From assembly GCA_030052745.1 (NCBI GenBank), contig JANBVO010000011.1:620001-684000 (forward strand): DNA of 64,000 nt, written 5' to 3'. Source of the stretch: Pleurostoma richardsiae (taxonomy: Eukaryota > Ascomycota > Sordariomycetes > Calosphaeriales > Pleurostomataceae). The notes under the pieces were generated by a model. That model ran no database searches. It worked only from the letters and a program-made list of their open reading frames with translations, and was not told the origin of the DNA. Shown here one piece after another: positions 31,934 through 43,715 of this stretch (position 1 is the stretch's first letter; each line of letters opens with the position of its first letter). Position numbers and translations under genes: made by a program.

Positions 31934-32390
31934 CTAGATCAGAAGGAAAAGGACAAATGGAGGTACGATCATATTGCAGCCGAGTTCGAGTGGTAGTGAC
32001 AGGATGTAAGACTTTTATTAATATTGTTATTTCTTGGTGCCAGCCTGGCGAAAACGGCACATCCTTTCGCCCAAATTTCCGAGAATTCCTGTGAGCCAGT
32101 ATGAGAGATACGCGCGTGACCAGTAGCATGGCTCATTGTGGTGGCTGTGTTTGTATCATATTAGAGGTAACCTCAGCTGGCCGTGCCCCTCCCCCTTTCC
32201 CGGGCGGCTGCACTGAGTCACACATTGGCACATTGGCACTCATAGGCTGACAGACGAATCTGCCTTGGCGGCCTCCGTGGCGCACTATTCGCCGTGTTTA
32301 TGAACTCCTTCGCCCGCTCCCTTGCTTCCCAAGAGACTCGCTGTTTGCTCTGATCTTCCACAAGTCGCCACTTGATGCTCGTGCCTAGCC
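31934..32390. promoter_or_regulatory. Divergent promoter, small protein and kinase A
   Basis: 457 bp, no gene inside. A C/T-rich tract with CCCCTCCCCC at about 32185-32200 is the only notable composition. Confidence 0.4.
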
Positions 32391-35243
32391 ATGGCTGAAG
32401 CTACCAATTCTATCGCTTCCAAACTCGCCACCGATGCGCGTTTGCAGACCAGCACATCCGTGAAGATAGAACGACAACATGAAGCACAGAGCAGTCCTGA
32501 GACAGTCCGTAGCATAAGTAGTCAAGCCAGCTATGGCTCCGTCACAGCCACCCCCGAGTCGTCGCGCATAAGCAGCCCGATGTCGAGGATCGATTTTTTT
32601 GGCAATACTAAGTCATATGCGGTTCTTGAAAACAGGCACAGCACGTCTCATGAGGCGACAACGGCTGAGGACGATCCAATCGGAGACACCGATTTGAAGC
32701 ATTACGAAGTATCATTTCCTTCTCTAGGCAGTAGTGAAAAGCACGGACAGGCGTACTCCAGAGACGACAATCATGCCCTTAGTAGCAGAGTTCCGAATTC
32801 GCGCTTCGAATCTTCAAATACCCCCTTAGACGCTATTCACAAGAAGCAGATTGAAGAGCACTCCTCAGAACTTATAGTAAGTCCCATTTTATACCTCTAC
32901 GAGGCGCGACTGGAAAATTGACACAACGACTGAAGGAAGATCGGCTACGGGTGGACTCGGCATCTCCAACGCGCCCCCCAAGATCTCAGGTTAAATGGGC
33001 TGCAATAACTGGCGAGGCGCTACCGGATCTGAAGGGAGAGAGCGGCCTTACGGTCCCGGGTGATCGCCGCAGTGAACTGGGGGGAGGTACCGATATCACA
33101 GATCTCGGAGACCAGCTATACGCAGATAAGCATGACCATCTCGGAGAATTGACAGATGAGATGTCCTCGTCTTCAACCGAGGACCGGGGTGACATCCATC
33201 AGTCACTTCAGATGCGCTTATTTGCAAGCCTAGTGAAAGTCCATGGTGAGAGGAAAGGCTTCATTCCGCGAGATGAGCTAGCTCGACATATGAACGAGAC
33301 TCCCGTAGCGGAGGAATTGACGCGCGCGCTAGATCGCCAGCTCAACGAGGAAGAGATTAGGAACTGGGCTCGCAAGATCTGCACGAAGACTCCCACGGAT
33401 CAGGAGACAGGAGAAGAGGAAAATACGAAGTCCAAACATATCAAGTCTTTTCGGCAAGTTTTCGCCATACTCGTCCTCTTGGAGAAGACTGATAGTATTG
33501 GAAAGTTCTTGGGTGGAGGTGTGTGTGATGCTGACCTACCCTTAACCAAGAAAATCCCACGAGAAGGCGGGTTCGAGCTCAGGCGCCGCAAAAAAGAGAA
33601 CAACCCCCTTGAGTGTTTCCGCAAGTGGTCTCTTATGTCGAAGTACAATTTTGAGGAGTGGCAATGGGCAGTTAAGGCGCCTTTCTTTGCCAAAGGGAAG
33701 AGAAATAGCGCAAAGCACTACCGTCTTCAAGAATTTGCGGTGTTGCCCTTCATATACGATGGTCGTCGGGAGGGCCGGCCAGATCAGATGTTTGACGGTG
33801 GATACGGAAAAGTGTTTAAAGTGGATATCCATCCAGCTCATCATGATTTCAACGGCAGCGATAGGGAGGTGAGTACCATTTCAGGGGTCCGGTGAAGATT
33901 TCATGATGGCACTAACCCTACATAGAACGGATATCGCAAGTATTTTGCAATCAAGCGCTTGGACACACCGGACAGGAAGAGATTTGACGCTGAAGTGGAC
34001 ATCCTCATGAAATTCAGCGACGACTATCACGCTCATCTCATATCTCTTCTTGCCACGTATGAGCAGTCCGGATATTTCCATCTCATATTCCACTGGGCTG
34101 ATGCGGACCTGCTGCGATACTGGATGCAGATTGACCCTAATCCAGTCGTTAACTGGGGCACAGTGCAATGGGTGGCCAAACAGTGCCAAGGTCTTACCGA
34201 TGGTTTATGCAAAATTCACCGATATGAGAGCCCAATGCTCCCGAGAAAGAACAGCTGCAGCCAGGCTCAGGGGAATTTAGACCCAGGATACTTACCTTCG
34301 GACGAAACTCTGAAGAAGAGAGGTGTGAGTATCACCGAAGAGAAGGGCAAAATCTATGGGCGCCATGGCGACCTCAAGCCCGAAAATGTGCTTTGGTTTA
34401 GAGACGGTCCCGACGATAGAGGAATATTGAAGATTACCGATTTTGGGCTAGGGAGTTTCAACTCGAAAAAGAGCAGATCGATGGAACCGCTGAAGAATAT
34501 AGCCAGGTCGCCCTCCTATCGAGCCCCCGAGTACGATTTAGAGGACGGGAAGGCGACACGTGCCTGTGATGTGTGGTCGCTAGGATGCATTTTCCTTGAG
34601 TTCGTCACCTGGCTCTTAGGTGGCAAACAGCTTCTAGAGGAGTTTGGAAAGGCGCGGCTGCCCGTCGACAATTTTCCCGTAATGCTACGCTCAGACAAAT
34701 TCTTTGATATCGAGACGGATGAGAATGGGCAGCACAAAGCAGTGGTTAAGAAATCTGTTGGAGAAGTAAGTAATTATAACGCCATTAGCCCAGCTGCCAG
34801 CTTCGACGCGCCTGGGTAACAATTTGGATGCTGACCTAGATTCTCAGTCCATCGCGAAGTTGCACGGTCACCCTCGGTGCTCTGCATTCCTCCATGAGCT
34901 CCTCGATGTTATAGAGAGCGACATGCTAGCTGTCGACCCGGAGTTCCGGGAGGTCGGCGGACGTATCTTGAGTAAGCATTTGAACAGGAGACTTGGAGAT
35001 ATGCTTGACAAGTGTGAGAATCCCGAATACGCTGTAACCCCACAGGCATGGACAGACTGGATCGATACCAAAAGGCGAACGCATGAGGAACGTCGCGACG
35101 GCGAGAGCAAGGTGGCATCGGATAGTGAGGCTGCGAGGATCGACAAAACTGAGGGTATTTTTATTGAGACCCATGCGGAACTCGCGAACTTGGAGGCAGG
35201 GGCATGGATTGAGCATGCCGTTGAATTGGTTGAGGAAGAATAA
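32391..35243 (+). CDS. Protein kinase with long N-terminal extension (kinase A)
   Basis: Four exons: 32391-32876, 32936-33868, 33926-34765 and 34848-35243; 884 residues. About the first 230 residues are Ser/Thr-rich and probably disordered. A conserved-looking region follows (RLFASLVKVHGERKGFIPRDEL and FEEWQWAVKAPFFAKG), then the kinase domain: GGYGKVFKV glycine loop, FAIKRL with the ATP-binding Lys, HGDLKPENVLW (His-Gly-Asp instead of His-Arg-Asp), ITDFGLG, and YRAPEYDL with DVWSLGCIFLE. A stretch of about 50 extra residues precedes the catalytic loop. Catalytic residues are present, so activity is likely. The tail is acidic and charged. Intron 3 joins SVGE to SIAKLHGHPRC. It lies in a cluster with a HET gene and a related kinase; a role in non-self response is inference. 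Confidence 0.88.
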
Positions 35244-35256
35244 TCTAAGGATATGG

Positions 35257-37290
35257 CTAATGAATTTTTACTGAGAAGCCCGCCTTGTCCCATTCAATAT
35301 ACTTGCCCAACATGTAGCCCACTCCAACTCTCTCGCAGTTCAGACTCCCTCGCCGCGATACGGACATAGCGGGGGTGATGAACAGGACATAATGAACTCT
35401 TTGGCCCCGGGGTAGCCTTCCCTTTCTTACACCGAGAACCACGCAGAAGACCTGCTGGCCCTCGGTGTTTCCGGGGATGTCGCGCACGAAACAGTAGTCA
35501 TGAACCCGTCCCACGTCTCCAGGCCTGAATGTCCTAGCAACTGCACTCAGTTCACTTGCGAAGGCCTGAACCTGTTGGTCTGTTGTTGCGACTTGGGCAT
35601 TGCCTCTCGTAGGAGCGGCGGCGGCGGCTGTTTCAGCGGGCGTCCACGGCGAAACCATGTCTTCCATCTGCCACCTTACCCCACCGAGTGGAAGATCATC
35701 GTCACTAAAGTAGTCAATGCCTCCATTGTATCCCATCCACGACCAGGTCGGCGCGGAGCGGCGACCTAGAGGGAAGACAATGCGGCTCAGAGACGGCTGA
35801 TCCACGCCGCGGCGCCAAAGCAGGCTTCGGTGGAGAAGCCCCCTGCCGTCATCAAAGACGCCGTAGCCACCGTTGTTGAAATCTCTGATAAGCCGTTTCT
35901 CGAGACCTGCGATGGCGACAGCCCGGTCAGCGAGCCATGAGAACTCAAGTCGAGAGTATTGCTTATATAGGTCCTCATAGAGGCGAATCTTCTCTCCGCG
36001 GGAAGAGCTAAGGGCGATGACTTGGGGGAAGTTGGGATCTCCGAGAAAAGAAGCCAACTTGCTGTGTACTGCGTCAAATTGGTGATGATAATCCAGGACC
36101 ATGGTATACATACTTGTCCATCTTGGTTAGCGTCTCACAGCGGACTCCCCGTCCACACTCCCAGTAACACTGCGTTTCGGTGAAGTAAATTGTGCGGCGT
36201 GCAAGGGCTCGTTCCTGTAATACCCAGCCACGCTTGTTCAAGTGTCCTTCTAGTACATCATGGTTGAAGTCGTCGACGAAAGGACGGATGTAGAATGCGC
36301 TCGGAGGGCTGGATTTGGCTTCAGGAGCATCTTGCAAGGTCACATAGTCCCGGTTCTGGCGGCTTTTGAGAAAGCCGTCCCACTGCCCATGGGCCAGACT
36401 TGCCGCGATAACGCATGCGGCCGAGCTGAAAACATCCTCCATCCATTCCGCCTCTTCATTAAAGTCACCGTCTGTACCCTGGATGATACAGATTGAGTCG
36501 ATCCAAAGAAAGCGGAATCCCAAGGCGCGAGTGACTGCGACCGCATCTCGAAAGGTGGGAGGGAGCCTTTTGATTTCTATCCCTCCCATGTGTTCTTGGA
36601 TGTTCGATCGGTAGGTGCAGAAGTGTGGATTTTCCTTCGTCGGCCGGCCCCACGGATGTGAAAGCGCAATGTACTTGATGTCGTCGTATTCTTCCGTCTT
36701 ATGGAGGCGTACGATTAACGAACTGGTGCCCATGACGTCCAGTAATCTCGTAGGAAGTCTGCTACTAGCCATAGATGCTTGACATTGCGAGTGATTCGCA
36801 TCGCAGTCATCGAGCCACCCACGAAGTACTCGAAAATGCAGCTCAGTCCCACCATTCGGAAGCTGTGGAAGGCCTATCTGAATATGGGGAGCCAATGCAA
36901 AGCCTGTAGTCGTGAGATGTGAGAAGATCACTTACCTACGCACAGGGGTTCTCGGCACTTACCTCGGCTTCTGCAAAGAGAGAGCACAGGAGGATAGCTT
37001 TCATTCATCCTCAATGTGGACTCGAGCCTTTGGAATTGTACCTTCGGGAATAACTTTCGATCGAGATGCTTGGAAAGGTTCCATCTCATCTGGCAGAACT
37101 TGCAAAATTCCGACTTCGACTCCAATTCCGAATACGAGTCGGTGACCTGGAATTGTGGCAGCCAAACTTCGAGTTTTGCGCAGCGGTCACATAATCTCTC
37201 CGTCACAGGTGTCATTCTGGCTAGGCCCGATTCTTCGATGTCCATAAGGAGCTTTTCGGCAAAGCGATTGTCGACTGAAAATTCCCACAT
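35257..37290 (-). CDS. HET-domain protein in kinase cluster
   Basis: Three exons: 37290-36963, 36903-36114 and 36061-35257; 640 residues. The N-terminus has a Cys-rich segment (LCDRCAKLEVW and EFCKFCQMRW) seen in many HET proteins, then the HET domain: YIALSHPWGRP, LPPTFRDAVAVTRALGFRFLWIDSICIIQ (abbreviated), MEDVFSSAACVIAASLA, and RGWVLQERALARRTIYFTETQCYWEC. The second intron has a perfect GTATGT donor and an ACACAG end and joins KMDN to KLASFLGDP. The remainder (DRAVAIAGLEKRLI, APTWSWMGYNGGI) is the usual HET C-terminal part. The start at 37290 is the first ATG. Its 3' end faces kinase A with 13 bp between stop codons. Likely cytosolic and involved in incompatibility or cell-death signalling, by family. 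Confidence 0.92.
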
Positions 37291-37795
37291 CTTATTCAAC
37301 TGATACCGGGGAGGAAACTGCAGTTAGCATATCGAGGGACTATCGGGGGACAGCACTCGAGATGAGTTACGTACCGGCTATGATGTCTTACGTTAATTTT
37401 TGAGTCTCCTCAGGCGCGAGAGGTCCTTGAAGATGTGGCTCGTACTCACGGGCTAGTATACCATGTCAGTTTGAGGCTTCTATGAACTCCAAGGTCACTC
37501 GGGTGGCCAGCTCGCCGCGGTTTTAACGACGCACATGCTTCCGATAGAGAGACCGTCAGCTAGGGAGCCCACGGGCAATTCAGTACATCGGAAACGCTCA
37601 CAGCCTAAAAACAGAGATCAGTTCAAAAGTGACACCCTCAGTTAATCGGTCTTATCTTACATACTTCCGACAGTTAGTAGTTGCCAGAAAATCGCGGGAT
37701 ATACAAACATCTAGTTACTCACATCCTATATAGTCACAGAGTGTCACACGTCAGCAAGTCAGCCCAAGCGCTTCGAAGCAGGTTACGTCGGTTGC
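37291..37795. other. Intergenic, AT-richer, no gene seen
   Basis: About 500 bp between the HET gene start and the end of kinase B. No open frame with protein character. It should contain the HET promoter and the kinase B 3' end. Confidence 0.45.
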
Positions 37796-37807
37796 TCATA
37801 CAGCCTT

Positions 37808-39913
37808 TCAAGTAAAAGTCAGTACGTTTTCCACAATTAGTGATATATGATGGGCAAGACGTAGACTTACAGACTGTGCTTGGGCAGGCGCAAGGCGCTG
37901 GGCCAGCTCAGGAGGCACAGCGATAGGGCTATCACCTATCTTCTGAGCGGGCTGGTTCAGAAGGGGAAGAGGCAGGAACTGCTTTGGCTCTTCGGCAGCC
38001 CTTGGCTCTACTTTGAGGTCTTGGATCCGATCTCGACTGATGCCTGTGAACCAGTAGCTAGGGTTGTTGTTCCCCTTACCTATTATAACGTCTAAAGCCT
38101 GATAGAACTTCTCTGCAGTTGCTCGACATGGCTCATTACTGGACGAATGAGCAGCTTGTTCGCTTCCTTCTGCGTCATGCTGAGTGACGACAATATTGTT
38201 GCTCGGTTCTTCCGGATCTTCCGGATCTTCCGGATCTTCGAAAGCGTCTTCGTCCTCCATTCTCTCATCATCAGTCGGCGCCTCCTGTCTATCACCTGTT
38301 TCATCTACAGGAGGCCGCAAAGTGCTATGTCGTGATAACCTCCAGGGTTGCAGCTTGACAACGAGTAAGTTGTTCTTGACAATGTCGACAAGGTCTCTGA
38401 TCGCCGAGTCACGGCTGCACTCAGGGTCGGCTTCTAGCTGTTGAATGACGGATGCCACGACGGGATGGACCTTGGCAATTCGTTTCCCCGGTGAGCTCTC
38501 AATCTCGTAGTATGGAGGTGCCTCATGATCCGAGTCATGCATGGACATGTAGTCTTTCTTGATACCGTCGTTGAACATCTTCAATTGGTCGTAACCGTGC
38601 AATATCCACACGACTAGCTCCAGTGCGATGACTCCCATGGACCAAATATCGTAGAGGCGTGATCTGCTCTCACCGTCCAATCTGTCTCTAGCAGCCTCGG
38701 GCGGCTCATATCGTGCAGTCCCGAACCTCGTGCTCGTTGGACAATGTCGCAGGCCTGTCACAATGGCGTGATGCTTCGCCAGACCCAAATCGGATATCTT
38801 GAGCGTTCCCACGCGCGAGGACGGATTTGGTCCGTTGAAGCGCAGAATATTCTCAGGTTTCAGATCTCCGTGACGGAACCTCTGTTTGTGTAGCTCGTAC
38901 AATGCATAGGCTAGGCCCCTGAGTTGTTGCACAATCTCCTGGATGAAATGCGCATTCAGCGCGGGTCGCTGAGGACTGCTTTCCCAAAAAGTGCGAAGGT
39001 TCCCGTCAGCCCACTGGAACAAGAGGTATCGTCTTTGACCTTGAGTAACGGCAGCGATGAGCTGGATGATATTCGGATTACCTAACGCTGTCGAAGCGAT
39101 CAGAGCCTGGACTTCTCCCTGCCACGCAGCATCGAGTTTCTGCTGAGCTCGAGTGTCGTTCGAAACCGTGTCTTTGATCTCTTTGATCGCAAAGTGCATT
39201 TTGGCACCGTGACTACTGAAGCCCTTGAGATGCTGGTCATGGATGATGACCTGTCTGACATCACTGAAGGTTCCGTGCTGGGTGGTGCAGTGATCGACTT
39301 CGATAATGGGCAGGATGTGATGGGGATGGAGGATCATCTCTCGATCACCTTTGGCAAAGACTGGCGAGAGGTATGTCCACTGGTGATCGTAGAAATTGTA
39401 CAACCTCAGGTCTGTCCATAGTGTCTTGGGCATGAACGCGGACAACTTCAATTTACCGATAGTCGCATCCGAAGGAGCCGCCCTCTCCCTGATGGGCAAC
39501 CCGGAGTCCCCAAAGTCGCATTTTCTGAATTTGTCCATTGCCATGCACAGCTCCAAGCCGAAAAGACCAGTTTGGACGGCGATAGCAAATACCTTTGGGG
39601 CCTTTCTGAGGATGTACTCCACCAAAGCATTGTCGACTTCCCACACTGAATTCAGGTATCGAAGCTCGATAATCACGGAGCCCTCCGTAACTAGATCCTT
39701 GATACAGCCTTCGGGAACGAAATTTTGTGGCTTACTATCAAAGACGCCTGGGACGAAACTCTTGAGAATACGGTCAGCCAGGCGAGCTTCGCCGTCGTCA
39801 CCATCATCTGCGACCTCGACGGCCTCCTCCACATAGCCGTGCTCTATTTCTCCCTGTCGGCCCATGATGAAATGGACTTGGCGGTGTGGACTTATTGGAG
39901 ATGCGCCCGACAT
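37808..39913 (-). CDS. Protein kinase with N-terminal extension (kinase B)
   Basis: Single exon, 701 residues. Layout parallels kinase A: an N-terminal region with a YDHQWTYLSPVFAKGDRE motif, a degenerate glycine loop (HGTFSDVRQV), FAIKEI with the ATP-binding Lys, RHGDLKPENILRF (again His-Gly-Asp), ISDLGLAKH (Asp-Leu-Gly instead of Asp-Phe-Gly), and YEPPEAARD with YDIWSMGVIALELV. The C-terminal tail has a run of Glu-Asp-Pro units encoded by a 9-bp tandem repeat (about 38213-38241). At the 3' end a GTAAGT/CTGAC/AAG intron (37870-37805) is possible; it would replace the last 20 residues with Ala-Val and move the stop to 37796. ATP- and Mg-binding residues are present. Role inferred only from the cluster. 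Confidence 0.87.
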   Translation of the reverse strand: MSGASPISPHRQVHFIMGRQGEIEHGYVEEAVEVADDGDDGEARLADRILKSFVPGVFDSKPQNFVPEGCIKDLVTEGSVIIELRYLNSVWEVDNALVEYILRKAPKVFAIAVQTGLFGLELCMAMDKFRKCDFGDSGLPIRERAAPSDATIGKLKLSAFMPKTLWTDLRLYNFYDHQWTYLSPVFAKGDREMILHPHHILPIIEVDHCTTQHGTFSDVRQVIIHDQHLKGFSSHGAKMHFAIKEIKDTVSNDTRAQQKLDAAWQGEVQALIASTALGNPNIIQLIAAVTQGQRRYLLFQWADGNLRTFWESSPQRPALNAHFIQEIVQQLRGLAYALYELHKQRFRHGDLKPENILRFNGPNPSSRVGTLKISDLGLAKHHAIVTGLRHCPTSTRFGTARYEPPEAARDRLDGESRSRLYDIWSMGVIALELVVWILHGYDQLKMFNDGIKKDYMSMHDSDHEAPPYYEIESSPGKRIAKVHPVVASVIQQLEADPECSRDSAIRDLVDIVKNNLLVVKLQPWRLSRHSTLRPPVDETGDRQEAPTDDERMEDEDAFEDPEDPEDPEEPSNNIVVTQHDAEGSEQAAHSSSNEPCRATAEKFYQALDVIIGKGNNNPSYWFTGISRDRIQDLKVEPRAAEEPKQFLPLPLLNQPAQKIGDSPIAVPPELAQRLAPAQAQSVSLRLAHHISLIVENVLTFT
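38206..38245. repeat. 9-bp tandem repeat in kinase B
   Basis: ATCTTCCGG repeated about four times with minor edges. On the coding (minus) strand it encodes repeated Glu-Asp-Pro in an acidic linker. Likely length-variable between strains. Confidence 0.85.
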
Positions 39914-40839
39914 TTCTAAGACGGGTCTTCAATTCTGGTATCGGTGTCGGTCGTAGTGCAGAATAAGGCATAGGAAGTCGTTCGAAGACCCAGTCAAGTA
40001 ACTTTGGCCGGCCGGACTGGGAGGTACAGGTGATGGGACGAGGGACCGCATCCGTGGCCGCATGGTGGTATTTGTGGCAGCCTTCATGCCAGAACTTCGA
40101 AGGCAGCCTTCTCTGTCAAGTCGTCACACCTAGCTAGTATGTGATTTGACTGCTCTTGGTCACTTGACCACCCTCAAGCTCGCAGGACGGCAGCAAGCGC
40201 CGTGATCGCCATCGAGTCTGACGGGCCCCTGCCATTCGAACCCAACCGCCTGCAGCTGAGCGGGGTTTTCATGCAGCACGCCACCCGGAGCCTCGCGATG
40301 GTAAGGCTCCGGGGAGACATCAAGACGGCAAGCGGCTAGGAGCCATCGAAGGCAGTCAGCTCCGGCGTACAATGCACATGCGACATGCGAGAACACGTCG
40401 GCAAGCATGGAGAGCGGGCCCAAAGAGGTCAAGGCCCGCGAAAGCTTGATTCTCACGGAAGGTCGGGGCCAGCCTGACTGTAAAATCTTTGATGAAATAT
40501 TGCTAGCGCGAGCAATGGATGGCCCCTACACCACCCTTTCGCTGCCTCAAACTGCATGGTGGCGTCTTCTAGGGTGTAAGTTGCGGTATGAGGTCTAGTT
40601 ACGCGGCCTCGTACCTAAAGTACCCAGCGGGTAATCATATCTACCTGGAGGCGCGTAGAGTACATATCCATGATAAGGCACGCGAGCTTGCGCAGTGGTG
40701 TAACACAGACCATTGGCTTGCATTAGATAGATAAGACTTGAAAACAATATCGGCCTACCCAACCCGGAGACGCTAGCTGTATTCACAATCATTGAGCAGC
40801 CTGGGACTGGTACCCCAGGCGACCATAATGATCCTGCTG
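39914..40839. other. Intergenic, no gene seen
   Basis: About 930 bp between kinase B start and the permease stop codon. Only short frames without recognisable features. Confidence 0.45.
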
Positions 40840-42831
40840 CTAATGATGATGGGCTACCAATCCGGCCGACTCCGGCGGGCCCTTATACACTATTCACGGA
40901 ACAATCTAATCAGCCACTCTGTATACGCAGGGGACAAAGAGATCAACGTCCCCACGGAACAGGAACAAGAAAGAATGGGAGCAGACGTACCTTTGTGGGC
41001 ATATACAGCATACCAGACAGCACTCAGGGCCATGAAGCCGACAAACACCACAACGGCATAGTTCATGCTCGCCGCCGTGACAGGCAGCACAGTGGGCATG
41101 GAGAACAGCACCGTCTCGAACGCGATCCACGCCACAGAGATGATGTTGACCACCCAGCCCAGCACGCCCGGGATCTTCCACGGCGCCTCCTCCACGGCCC
41201 TGCGGCCGTAGGTCATGGAGATGATGACGGGGATGGCGTACGTGACGGCGAGCGAGATGACGCCCACGGACACGAAGGCCAGGAACGCCGAGGACGAGCC
41301 GAGGTTGATGAGGCCCAGCAGCATCTGCACGACGGTGGTCAGCGCCAGCGCCCAGATGGGCGTGCCGTGGCGCTCGTCGACGCGCGAGAACAGCCGCGAG
41401 AAGGGCATGGCGTGGTCGCGGGCGAAGGCCCAAGTGCAGCGGGAGGCGGCGTTGGTGATGGAGATGGAGCAGAAGAGCGTCACGACGAGGACGAGCACCG
41501 AGAGGGCCAGGCCGCCGCCCGGGGAGCCCATGGCCACGCCGTAGATGTAGGGGAGGGCCTGGCCGACGGGAGCGTCCAGGATATCGGCTAGGGCGGGCAT
41601 GGTTGCGCAGATGGGGATGATCTGTTCGTTGGGGAAAGGAGATCGATCAGCGATGCCGTGTGGTGGAAAAGACTTGATGGAGTGGTAGACTCACAAAGAA
41701 GAGGCCGGCAATACCGCCCACGGGGACGCAGAGCGAGATGGCCTTGGGCAGCTTGGTGGTGGGGTGGTCACACTCCTCAGCCATCGAAGAGATCATGCCA
41801 ATGGCAGAGAACCTTGGAGGGATATTAGCAGGGGGCGCGACAGTTATTCGAGCTCATAACGGGCGCCTTACGTGTAAGCCGCTGGCAGAATACCGATGAA
41901 GAACGAGAAGCCACTCCAGCCGGAGAGGCTGGTGTCATATTGACCCTGTCGTTTCACAACATGGTCAGCGATGTTTTCTGCCAGATGGGACAGTTGCACC
42001 ACATACCAGGGTGTCTGCAGCCGAGTTCCTACCCGCGTCGGCCTTGACGGAGAGGCAGATCAGCGTGATGAAAATGGCGATAAGCGTGAAGGCCGCGCAG
42101 AACGTGTCCACGGAGGGCAAGACTTTGTTGCCGAACGCGACGACGAAGAAGGTGCCGAGACAGATGGCGTAAAAGATGAGCAGCAGCTGCCACGACTCCC
42201 AGACATAGTCCGGTTGGTACAGGGCGACGCACGCAGCGATCAGCGAGGCAAAGCCGAAGTTGACAGACAGGGTGATTGTCCAGTTGCCGATGAGCCACGT
42301 CCAGCCGGTCACGAACGACAGCACGGTGCGGTACTTGGGGTTGGCGAGCTGGAAGGACCAGTAGTACGGTCCGGCTGAGGTGGGATAGCGCGATGCCAGC
42401 TCGGCGAGGGAGAGGGCGACGCACTCATCGACGATGAGGACGACGATCCAGCCGAGGAACATGGGGAGTTGCCCTTCACAGTCTCTGGTCAGCGAACAAG
42501 CACACTGCTGATATCACGACACAGGGTGTCATTACCTCCTCCATAGATGGCGCTGATCAGGGGACCGCCAAAGCCGTAAGGGATCTGGGAGCGCAGCTTG
42601 TCAGTTGACCTGAAACAGACAGCATAAGGGATCGAGACAGGCTCGGCGGCCACATACTGCAGCAATTGCAAGAGACTGGAAGAGCAGCGTGAACATAGAC
42701 CGATTGCGCTGCAGCTCCGGCTTGTACCCAAGGATGTTGAGGACCTCGCCCTCCTGCGAGTCGGACGACACGCCGCCATCCTCCACGCTGCCCACGGGCA
42801 CCTTCTCCGGCGTCTCAGCAGCTGCAGTCAT
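40840..42831 (-). CDS. APC amino acid/GABA/choline permease (Uga4/Hnm1-like)
   Basis: Seven exons: 42831-42658, 42584-42536, 42473-42007, 41945-41872, 41812-41695, 41621-40991 and 40889-40840; 520 residues. Twelve hydrophobic segments with the family's marks: AAIPYGFGGPLISAIYGGG in helix 1, DECVALSLAELASRYPTSAGPYYW in helices 2-3 (abbreviated), GFSFFIGILPAAYTFSAIG and SSMAEECDHPTTKLPKAI in the middle, and the CTWAFARDHAMPFSRLF loop. The last intron has a nearby false acceptor (ACAG at about 40931); the correct one (GAATAG ending at 40890) gives the usual YAHKVYKGPPES tail. Members import GABA, choline or other amino compounds across the plasma membrane. It diverges from the ammonium transporter, which fits nitrogen uptake. 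Confidence 0.92.
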
Positions 42832-43715
42832 CTTCGAAATTCAGTCGCGCTCTAGCAATCCAGCACAGTCGTCGCCAAGATGCTGTAGTCACGTGTATAT
42901 CAGCTCTCCTTGTCACGGCTACCGTTCCCGCTTGTTAGCTGAGCTGGTGGACGGCGGTGATGCTTGGAAGGATCGATGGTTGCTTGGCTGGTGGAGCGAC
43001 AAGACCTGCCGGCATCTGGGCGCTCGAGGCCAAGAGCCGTCGCCGGGAGGTTTTATCTCTGGGACGCGACGTCGCACCCGCCCTTCCAGGGGCGATCTGC
43101 CTCTGCGAACGCCAGCTTGGGGGGTCGTACGCACATGCGTTTCTCCTCCGTCCGTCCTATCAATGTCGTTGGTGTCACAGCGCCCGATAACCCATCGCCA
43201 GGAGGAGGCGTGGGCTAAACCGCATCCGGGCATAAAGTCCCGCCATCAATGTCGCAGCGCAGCCGAGGCGTGCAGCCAGCTCGCGGGGTGGCTGGCGTCT
43301 AATTATCTCTCGCCTTTCCCTTTCCCCCCACAGCAAGCTCCCGACCGAGGCACTCCGTTCGAGCTCGCCGCCAGATAGACAAGTGACAGAACGACAGAGC
43401 TCTTATCTGAGGCATTGCAGAGGCGCCCCGACCTATCAGGTCGCCCGACGAGATCTCTCATGTCAGACCAAAAGCTCACCGGCCCCTTGGCCAGTGGGGC
43501 CGGAAACCCCACGACCCGGAGAGGCACCTCTTTCCGGTATCCTGGCGAGTATCTTGTCTGAGCGGAAGATCCGGGGGAATTTATATCTGGAATCGTCTCC
43601 CAAGCAAGCTCGGGCTCGCGCGAATTCCGGGAGGTCATACGACTAGCTTCATCGCCGGGCTCGTTGTGTGCATGCTTTTCTTTCTCTTCTCCGCCCGAGT
43701 GACTCGTCTGGCAAG
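42832..43715. promoter_or_regulatory. Shared divergent promoter with four GATA motifs
   Basis: 884 bp between the permease and ammonium transporter starts. HGATAR-type motifs: CGATAA at 43185-43190, TTATCT at 43303-43308, AGATAG at 43373-43378 and TTATCT at 43403-43408. The last three sit within 106 bp. Known nitrogen-source permeases in ascomycetes are commonly controlled by the AreA/Nit2 GATA factor, so nitrogen catabolite control of both genes is likely. Direct binding is not shown by sequence alone. Confidence 0.55.

Noticed and set aside
40995-41591. Long plus-strand frame opposite the APC permease
   Set aside because: Asp/Arg/His-rich antisense shadow of a GC-rich exon.
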